Notes under the pieces: model-generated
What the model was told of the DNA's origin: nothing
The model's database searches: none
Seen by the model: only the letters and a program-made list of their open reading frames with translations
Program-made: the position numbers and the translations under genes
Assembly (NCBI GenBank): GCA_902806215.1
Contig: CADCVT010000298.1
Span: 1-6,620, forward strand
DNA from: an uncultured Solirubrobacteraceae bacterium
Lineage (GTDB): Bacteria; Actinomycetota; Thermoleophilia; Solirubrobacterales; Solirubrobacteraceae
Length of the DNA stretch: 6,620 nt
Direction: 5' to 3'
Shown here: positions 1 through 4,770 of the stretch, in pieces
Layout: each line of letters opens with the position of its first letter
Numbering within the stretch: the first letter of the stretch is position 1

Positions 1-2
1 AA

Positions 3-848
3 GTCCTTGTCACGATCCAGGGTGACCGGCGACCACGCCGCCGGGACCGGCTGGGGGAGCCCGGGCTGCGCCGCGGGCTGCCGCGCGGGAGGCCCCGGCG
101 TCTTCGGCAGCGCGAGCGACTGGCCCGCGTCCGGCGCGTGCTCGAGCGGCTCGCGCGACGCGGGCCGCGCCGGCTGTCGCGGCGGACCGTGCCGAGCCGT
201 CGCCGCCGCGGGCACGCACCCGCACTGCGACGGACCGTGCGCGCGTCGCTGCACTACGGCGGCGAGCCGATCGAGCGCCATTGGCGTGCGCCCACCGAGC
301 GCCCGCGGCCGCTCGTGCTCGTCTGCGACGTCTCCGGCTCCATGGCGCCCTACGCGCGCGTGCTGCTCCAGTACCTCCAGGCGTCGGTCGCCGCGAGGCG
401 GCGCGTCGAGGCGTTCGCGTTCGGCACGCGGCTGACCCGGGTCACGAAGGAGCTCGCCGGCCGCGACCCCGACCGCGCGCTCGACCGCGCCGCCGCGGCC
501 GTCCCCGACTGGTCCGGCGGCACGCGGATCGGCGAGTCGCTCGCGACGCTCAACCGCGAGCACGGCCGCCGTCTCGGCCGCGGCAGCACCGTCGTGATCC
601 TCTCCGACGGCTGGGACCGGGGCGAGCCCGAGACGCTCGCCAACGAGATGGCAAGGCTCCGGAGAGCGGCACACCGGGTCATCTGGCTGAATCCTTTGGC
701 CGCCGCACCTACATACGAGCCACTGACGAGAGGCATGCAGGCAGCGCTCCCCCACACCGACCACCTGCTCGCCGGCAACTCGATCGCGTCGCTCGAGGAC
801 CTCGCCGAGCTCCTCGAAACGCCGAACGTCCGCGAGACCCCGCTATGA
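3..848 (+). CDS. coxE: CoxE-like VWA-domain protein, 5' end outside window
   Basis: The frame is open from the window edge to a TGA stop, giving 281 visible residues, so the N-terminus is missing. Counting from an internal GTG at 138, the motif DVSGSM (residues 64-69), a Thr in GGTRIGES (129) and the Asp of LSDGWD (157) form a complete metal-ion-dependent adhesion site of a von Willebrand A domain. The tail WLNPL...YEPLTRGMQAALPHTDHLL is typical of the CoxE-like family (PF05762). CoxE proteins work with the MoxR-type ATPase CoxD in assembling the Mo/Cu centre of aerobic CO dehydrogenase in the cytoplasm. The stop overlaps the next start as ATGA, so the gene belongs to the same operon as the nucleotidyltransferase and coxG genes. 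The first 45 codons are arginine-rich and less convincing than the rest. The family call is firm. The specific role in CO dehydrogenase rather than another molybdenum hydroxylase comes from the neighbours. Confidence 0.88.
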   Translation, partial: VLVTIQGDRRPRRRDRLGEPGLRRGLPRGRPRRLRQRERLARVRRVLERLARRGPRRLSRRTVPSRRRRGHAPALRRTVRASLHYGGEPIERHWRAPTERPRPLVLVCDVSGSMAPYARVLLQYLQASVAARRRVEAFAFGTRLTRVTKELAGRDPDRALDRAAAAVPDWSGGTRIGESLATLNREHGRRLGRGSTVVILSDGWDRGEPETLANEMARLRRAAHRVIWLNPLAAAPTYEPLTRGMQAALPHTDHLLAGNSIASLEDLAELLETPNVRETPL

Positions 849-868
849 GGGGGTCTGACGGACGTTCG
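823..868 (+). promoter_or_regulatory. stem-loop with the mocA start codon in its loop
   Basis: CGAACGTCCG (823-832) is the exact reverse complement of CGGACGTTCG (859-868). After a 2x2 internal loop, AGACCCC (835-841) pairs with GGGGTCT (850-856). The result is 17 base pairs closed by the 8-nt loop GCTATGAG, which holds the coxE stop and the mocA ATG. No Shine-Dalgarno sequence precedes this ATG, so the structure could govern stop-restart coupling. There is no T-run after it, so a terminator is unlikely. The pairing is seen directly; the function is inferred. Confidence 0.5.
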
Positions 869-1429
869 CGGGGTCCGGTGGTCGGTCTGGTGCTTGCCGC
901 CGGTGCCGGCTCGCGGTTCGGCGACTCGCCGAAGCAGCTCGCCGACCTGCACGGGCGGCCGGTGCTCCAGCACGTGGTTGACGCCGCTCTCGCCTCTCTC
1001 CCCCGTGTCGTCGTCGTGCTCGGTCATGCCGCGGACGAGATCCGCGCGGCCGTCGACTTCAAGACGGCCGAGATCGTCGAGTGCCCGAACTGGGCGGATG
1101 GCCTCGCAGCGTCGCTGAGATGCGGACTGCAGACGACGGGCGACGAAGGCAGAGTGATCCTGCTGCTGGGCGATCAACCACAAGTCGACCGATCCCTGGT
1201 CGAGCGGTTCTCCCGAGAGCCTGCAGGCAGCCGCGCGAGCCGGAACGGAGCTCCAGGCCATCCCGCCGTCTTGGGCCCGGCCGAGATCGCCGCGGCGAAG
1301 CAGCTCACCGGCGATGAGGGATTGAAGGCACTGCGCTGGCGCCTGATCGAGGTCGACCGGCCGCTGCGCGACATCGACACCCAAGAGGACCTGGAGGACG
1401 TTCGCCGTGAAGCTCGAGCAGTCGTTTGA
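845..1429 (+). CDS. mocA: MobA/MocA-like molybdopterin nucleotidyltransferase
   Basis: This 194-residue protein has the glycosyltransferase-A-like nucleotide-binding signature LVLAAGAGSRFGDSPKQL (residues 15-32), including the conserved Lys, followed by the metal-binding loop LLGDQP and a PGHPAVL segment. These are marks of the NTP_transf_3 family that includes the CTP:molybdopterin cytidylyltransferase MocA. Such enzymes make the dinucleotide form of the molybdenum cofactor used by xanthine-oxidase-family enzymes such as CO dehydrogenase. Length agrees with the family, about 190-200 residues. The ATG overlaps the coxE stop as ATGA. An alternative GTG at 878 would begin the protein as MVGLVLAAG, closer to a usual family N-terminus and just past the hairpin. 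Cytidylyl versus guanylyl specificity cannot be settled from sequence; the cox context favours cytidylyl. The stretch 1145-1276 uses noticeably more A/T-ending codons than its surroundings. Confidence 0.85.
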   Translation: MRGSDGRSRGPVVGLVLAAGAGSRFGDSPKQLADLHGRPVLQHVVDAALASLPRVVVVLGHAADEIRAAVDFKTAEIVECPNWADGLAASLRCGLQTTGDEGRVILLLGDQPQVDRSLVERFSREPAGSRASRNGAPGHPAVLGPAEIAAAKQLTGDEGLKALRWRLIEVDRPLRDIDTQEDLEDVRREARAVV

Positions 1430-2117
1430 GGTCGATGCCCCGCTCGACGCCGTGTGGGCGGCGCTCATCGACGTGCAGCGCGTCGCGCCGTGCCTCCCCG
1501 GCGCGGAGGTGACCGAAGCGGGCGAGGACGGCACCTACACCGGCACGTTCTCGGTGAAGCTCGGCCCCGCCACCGCGTCATACCGCGGCACGCTGAAGAT
1601 CGAGGAGGTCGACGAGGCCGCGCACACGGTCACGATGCGCGCGAGCGGCACCGACAAGCGCGGGCAGGGCGGCGCGAAGGCGCTCATGCACTCGACGGTG
1701 CGCGAGCGTGACGGCGGCGGCGTGCACGTCGACGTGGACACCGACTTCTCGATCACCGGGCGCCTGGCGTCGTTCAGCCGCGGCGGGATGATCCAGGACA
1801 TCTCGAACCGCCTGCTCAACGAGTTCGCGAGCTGCCTCCAGGAGACGCTCGCGACTGAGCAGACGGTCGAGCCGTCCGCGCCGGCACCGGCGCCGGTCGA
1901 GCCGGCGCCGGCCGAGGGTGCGGGCGGCGGGGCTCCCGCTCCCGCCTCACCCGCGCACGAACCCCTGGAAGAACGCGAGCAGCCGCAGCCGCCTTCGCAG
2001 CCACGGCCCGCGCCGCGCGCGCCCGCGAAGCCGATCTCCGGGTTCGGCCTCGTGCTCGGTGCGCTGATGGACCGCCTGAGGCGGCTCTTCGGACGTACTC
2101 CCCGGTCGGGCCGCTAG
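1407..2117 (+). CDS. coxG: CoxG-like SRPBCC protein with C-terminal membrane-anchor-like helix
   Basis: The GTG start is supported by GGAGG at 1393-1397, nine bases upstream, and lies 23 bases inside the end of mocA. Residues 1-150 form a START/SRPBCC fold with the CoxG hallmarks FEVDAPLDAVWAAL (7-20), CLPGAEV (29-35) and YTGTFSVKLGP (44-54). Residues 151-209 are a Pro/Ala/Glu-rich linker of low complexity. A hydrophobic then arginine-rich amphipathic helix (about 210-231, ISGFGLVLGAL then RLRRLFGR) follows. In Afipia carboxidovorans CoxG recruits CO dehydrogenase to the membrane, and mycobacterial CoxG has been reported to bind menaquinone. By inference this protein would pass electrons or quinone between the enzyme and the membrane, held there by its C-terminal helix. 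It is the last gene of the cox-type operon here. The catalytic subunits are not in view, so the partner could be another molybdenum hydroxylase. Confidence 0.87.
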   Translation: MKLEQSFEVDAPLDAVWAALIDVQRVAPCLPGAEVTEAGEDGTYTGTFSVKLGPATASYRGTLKIEEVDEAAHTVTMRASGTDKRGQGGAKALMHSTVRERDGGGVHVDVDTDFSITGRLASFSRGGMIQDISNRLLNEFASCLQETLATEQTVEPSAPAPAPVEPAPAEGAGGGAPAPASPAHEPLEEREQPQPPSQPRPAPRAPAKPISGFGLVLGALMDRLRRLFGRTPRSGR

Positions 2118-2124
2118 GGCCAAC

Positions 2125-2144
2125 CCGACCAGGGTCTCGGTCGG
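2125..2144. terminator. weak hairpin after coxG, possible two-way terminator
   Basis: CCGACC (2125-2130) and GGTCGG (2139-2144) form a perfect 6-bp stem with an 8-nt loop, in the 39-bp gap between the convergent coxG and small membrane protein genes. A further GGTCGG at 2104-2109, inside coxG, could pair with the same CCGACC, so two mutually exclusive hairpins are possible. There is no T-run on either strand. The position suits a terminator, but the stem is short. Confidence 0.35.
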
Positions 2145-2156
2145 AAGGTCTTCGCG

Positions 2157-2324
2157 CTAGATCCTGCCTGTGCGCCCGCGGCCCATGCCGAAGCCGCCGC
2201 TCGGGATGCCCGCGAGCAGGACGAGGATGGCCGCGACGATGCCGACGATGGCCGGAAGGCCGAGCGCGACACAAAGGAAGTAGACGAGCGCTGCAACGAC
2301 GACGGCGATCAAGATGCCGATCAT
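2157..2324 (-). CDS. small two-helix membrane protein, 55 residues
   Basis: Reading the minus strand from ATG at 2324 gives 55 residues to a TAG stop. The start has a strong ribosome binding site, GGAGAGGGG (2340-2332), seven bases upstream. The protein begins MIGILIAVVVAALVYFLCVA and consists of two hydrophobic segments (about residues 2-23 and 25-40) separated by a Gly-Leu-Pro turn. A short glycine-rich, basic C-terminus ends GMGRGRTGRI. This is a helical hairpin for the cytoplasmic membrane with a probably cytoplasmic positive tail. I do not recognise a named family; similar tiny proteins are common and unnamed in actinobacteria. It lies alone, behind the terminator of the secreted-protein gene and convergent with coxG. 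The start, ribosome binding site and composition all argue that it is real. Nothing in the sequence shows its role. Confidence 0.72.
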   Translation of the reverse strand: MIGILIAVVVAALVYFLCVALGLPAIVGIVAAILVLLAGIPSGGFGMGRGRTGRI

Positions 2325-2360
2325 GGTGAAACCCCTCTCCGTAGGTTGACTTCTTGATAC

Positions 2361-2379
2361 CCGTGAACGTCGCTCACGG
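2361..2379. repeat. 19-bp inverted repeat upstream of the small membrane protein
   Basis: CCGTGA (2361-2366) and TCACGG (2374-2379) are perfect 6-bp arms around a 7-nt centre. The repeat ends 37 bases upstream of the ATG at 2324. It resembles a dimeric-regulator operator. The arms recall CRP-type half sites (GTGA/TCAC), but the usual spacing in that family is 6, not 7. Function is inferred. Confidence 0.35.
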
Positions 2380-2407
2380 CCGGAGGTTGGAGGGTTCGTC
2401 TCGTTGC

Positions 2408-2427
2408 GTTGACGCGGGGGTTGACGC
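2408..2427. repeat. direct repeat GTTGACGC x2, 12-bp period
   Basis: GTTGACGC occurs at 2408-2415 and 2420-2427, and a third GTTGAC lies at 2345-2350. All are in the 147-bp gap upstream of the small membrane protein gene. The 12-bp period is close to one helical turn, as seen for direct-repeat response-regulator sites. It may also be chance in a short GC-rich gap. Confidence 0.3.
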
Positions 2428-2432
2428 CGTGC

Positions 2433-2457
2433 GGGGCGAGCCGTGCCGGCTCGCCCC
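2433..2457 (-). terminator. strong hairpin terminating the secreted-protein gene
   Basis: GGGGCGAGCC (2433-2442) and GGCTCGCCCC (2448-2457) form a perfect 10-bp, very GC-rich stem with a 5-nt loop. It lies 14 bases past the TAG at 2474-2472 on the minus strand. There is no T-run after the stem, as is common for actinobacterial terminators. It separates this transcript from the small membrane protein gene. Confidence 0.62.
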
Positions 2458-2471
2458 CGTCGACGTGCGTC

Positions 2472-4104
2472 CTACGGCCGCCCGGCGCTCACCCGCGACG
2501 AGGTCTGCCGCGCAGGCGCTCGTTGCCGGAGAAGCGCGCGACCACCGTCAGCACGCGACGCCCGAGGCGGGCCCGCGAGCCGAACGGCACGCTCGAGCGG
2601 AACGTGCAGTCGGCCGCGAGGTCGACCACGCGCGTCGACACCGTGCGCGCCGGACTTGACCGTCACCGACACGACGCCGGTCTGGCAGGCGTCACGCGCG
2701 GTCAGGCCCGCCGGCAAGACGACCCGGCCGCTCGTGGCCAGCCCGAGCCTGCGTCTTGCGCACGCTGGCGGTCACGCGTTGGCCTGGAGCCGCTGGAACG
2801 CGGGCGCCGTCACCACCGTCGGGCCGGCCGTGGCCGCGGTCGCGGTCGGGCAGCCGTTGCCGGCGCCGCCGAGCGTCGGGCACGAGTCGACGCCGTCGGC
2901 CCGCCCGTCGCCGTCGGTGTCGGCGCGCCGGGGATCCGTCCCGAGGCCGCGCTCCTGCTCGTTCGTCAGACCGTCGCCGTCGGTGTTGCTGTCGCACGCG
3001 TCACCGACGCCGTCACGGTCGAGCTCGGCCTGGTCGGCGTTGCTCGCCGAGATGCAGTTGTCGGCGCCGTTGAGACGGCCGTCCTCGTCGTCGTCGCCGC
3101 CGCCGGCGCGCCAGTTGCGCAGCAGGTTGCGCTCGTCGGCCGACATGCCGCTCAGCAGCTGCTCCGGCTCGCTCGCCAGGAACACGGTGCCGGCCACGGA
3201 GTCCTCACCGATGAGGTACGGGTTGACGACATGCATGTAGACGAACGTCTCGCCGGGCTGGAGCGTCACCGAGCCGTACTCGGCGGTGTGGTACTGGTTG
3301 AAGTCGGCCGGCTCGGACGTGTCGGTCGGGTTCTGGCGGCGGAAGCGCTCGGCGCGGTCGCGCACGCCCGGTCCGTCGTACCCGGCGTTGAAGCCGATGT
3401 CGGGCGTCTCCGGCGTGCTGGAGTCCTGCGGCTCGAACGTGACGGCCCAGATGTCGTCGTTGGAGAACATCCGGTCGCCGCTGGAGGTCCGCTCCACCTC
3501 CGTGTCGCTGTCGGACTCGAGGTCGCCGGTGAAGCCGAAGTCGAACGTGATCGGCCCGGAGCCGTCGTTGCGGAAGCTCTCGAGGAACCGCACGAACGAC
3601 GCGTCCTGGTCCGAGAAGTAGATCTTTCGGGTGATCGCGAGGTCGCGACGCGCGATGTACTCGTCGACGTCACCGTCGCCGGCGAGGTCGCTGCCGTCGC
3701 GGTCGTCATCGACCTCGTCGTTCGGCGGGAACGCGAGCTCCCGGTCGTCGTCCTCGAGCGAGCAGCCGTCGTCGGTCCCGCCCGCGCCCTCGTCCGGATC
3801 CGAGCCGTCGTCAGGGCGGTCGAGGTCAACGCGCCTGTAGCTGGGGTCGGACGAGTCGGGGAAGCGCACGAACAGCTCGCCGTACCCGTCGAAGGCGTCG
3901 GTGTCGAAGCCGGGCGCGAAGGCGTCGGTGTTCGCCGTCGATGTCGGGGTCGTACCCGACGCCGTTCGACGTGCGGAAGTCGCGATCGCAGGTGATCGCC
4001 GCTGCCGTGGCCGGGACAGCCAGGGTCGCGGTCGCCGCGGCAATCCCGGCAAGCCAGTGGGTAGTGGGCAAAGACGAATCCTTCGTTGGGTGACGTGCGG
4101 TCAT
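2472..4104 (-). CDS. secreted acidic thrombospondin type 3 repeat protein, frameshifted
   Basis: The longest uninterrupted frame is 4052-2772, but the protein clearly extends further in other frames. An ATG at 4104 opens a signal peptide, MTARHPTK... with hydrophobic core WLAGIAAATATLAVPATAAA and cleavage near residue 36, followed by mature ITCDRDFRTSNG. One extra base near 3933 shifts it into the main frame. The mature part (to about residue 336) is Asp/Glu-rich with no fold I recognise, including the recognisable strand ETFVYMHVVNPYL. Thrombospondin type 3 calcium-binding repeats follow (about 337-418). A C-terminal domain of about 110 residues is split by frame changes near 2775, 2749, 2645 and 2506 and ends SSRVSAGRP. 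Corrected length is about 543 residues. A TTG at 4071 with GAAGGA seven bases upstream is an alternative start, but it lacks the basic n-region. Export is well supported, calcium binding is known for the repeat family, and function is unknown. The indels look like sequence errors rather than decay. Confidence 0.75.
2850..3095 (-). repeat. thrombospondin type 3 calcium-binding repeats
   Basis: The encoded segment runs from DDDEDGRLNGADNC, through DRDGVGDACDSNTDGDGLTN and GTDPRRADTDGDGRADGVD, to SCPTLGGAGNGC. The spaced Asp residues (DxDxDG) are calcium ligands and the paired cysteines are typical disulfides of this repeat. About three units are present. They join the acidic N-terminal domain to the C-terminal domain of the same protein. 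Confidence 0.85.
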
Positions 4105-4122
4105 CCTGGCCGCGCGGCCGCG

Positions 4123-4152
4123 ATCCTGTGCGACCCGCTGATTCGCTGTCAA
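4123..4152 (-). promoter_or_regulatory. candidate sigma-70-type promoter of the secreted-protein gene
   Basis: On the minus strand a perfect TTGACA (4152-4147) is followed after 18 bases by CAGGAT (4128-4123), a fair -10 box. The -35 element overlaps a TCAAC-C-GTTGA inverted repeat (4149-4159), a possible operator. Transcription would start near 4116, inside the 12-bp palindrome GGCCGCGCGGCC (4108-4119). That gives a leader of about 12 bases to the ATG at 4104 or about 45 to the TTG at 4071. The rest of the 177-bp divergent gap (4105-4281) shows no clear promoter for the + strand gene, only a small GTCGG-CTG-CCGAC hairpin (4227-4239). Confidence 0.4.
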
Positions 4153-4281
4153 CCGTTGAACGATGCGGCCGGACGTGTTGGCGCGGTGGCGGCCTCTCCG
4201 GCCGACACGAACGGCCGCGCCGCGTTGTCGGCTGCCGACCAGACGGGTGTGCCGCCCCGAACGCAGGGGTAGCGCCCGAAC

Positions 4282-4770
4282 GTGGACCCCGTCACCGAGA
4301 CACCGACCGAGCCCGTCGACTACGCGGCGATCAACGCCATCTGGGCGGGCCTGCTGGGCGGCGTGCTCACGCTGACCCGCGACGACGCGCCCCCGCAGTC
4401 GGAGCTCCCGGTCCTGGGCCTTGCCGCGTTCGCGCTGACCAAGGCGGTCAGCAAGGAGAAGGTCGGCACGTGGATGCGCGAGCCGCTCGTCGACGAGGCC
4501 AGCCGAACGCCGAAGGGCAGCCGTCTGCGGTACGCGGCCGGCGAGCTGCTGACGTGCACGCGCTGCATGGGCACCTGGACCTCGCTCGCACTCATCGGCT
4601 TCCGGCTCGCCCGCCCGCGGGAGGGCAAGATCGTGTCCTCGATCCTCGCGACGGCCGCGATCAACGACTGGCTGCAGGCAACGTTCACCCACGTCACCAG
4701 CCGCGCGAACGCGTCTCAGAGGCTCGCCGACGAGCCGCTCGAGAACTGGCCCGCGGGCGTCGCCCGCTAG
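4282..4770 (+). CDS. DUF1360 family membrane protein
   Basis: The protein has 162 residues. The GTG start is the first possible one after an in-frame TAG at 4270-4272, with only a weak, distant AGGGG upstream. Three or four hydrophobic stretches are visible: about 14-32 (INAIWAGLLGGVLTL), 42-57 (LPVLGLAAFALTKAV), 96-109 after the cysteine pair, and 116-132. The core signature is a conserved Glu before a CxxC pair, GELLTCTRCMGTWTSLAL (Cys92, Cys95). It is preceded by KEKVGTWMREPLVDE, matching the usual layout of DUF1360 proteins. Some Firmicute members are linked to sporulation, but no biochemical role is established for actinobacterial ones; the CxxC could bind metal or be redox-active. The stop shares the tetranucleotide CTAG with the convergent tyrS. 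The family call is made from the motif pattern by eye. Confidence 0.8.
   Translation: MDPVTETPTEPVDYAAINAIWAGLLGGVLTLTRDDAPPQSELPVLGLAAFALTKAVSKEKVGTWMREPLVDEASRTPKGSRLRYAAGELLTCTRCMGTWTSLALIGFRLARPREGKIVSSILATAAINDWLQATFTHVTSRANASQRLADEPLENWPAGVAR

Noticed and set aside
350..1534. A 394-codon minus-strand open frame opposite coxE, mocA and coxG
   Set aside because: It spans three clear + strand genes and has low-complexity Ser/Arg composition, as expected of a GC-rich shadow.
2114..2296. A 60-codon minus-strand frame overlapping the small membrane protein
   Set aside because: It is Ser/Ala/Arg-rich, has no good ribosome site, and competes with the better supported 2157-2324 frame.
2361..2379. 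A CRP/GlxR-type binding site
   Set aside because: The half sites fit GTGA/TCAC, but the spacing is one base too long, so only a generic inverted repeat is reported.
2409..3995. A 528-codon open frame on the + strand opposite the secreted-protein gene
   Set aside because: It is Val/Arg/Ala-rich because Asp and Glu codons on the other strand read as Val and Leu. There is no ribosome site or recognisable domain, while the minus strand has a signal peptide and calcium repeats.
4108..4119. 12-bp perfect palindrome GGCCGCGCGGCC as an operator
   Set aside because: Such G/C palindromes arise easily in this composition. It has no loop and no second copy, so I mention it only in the promoter context.
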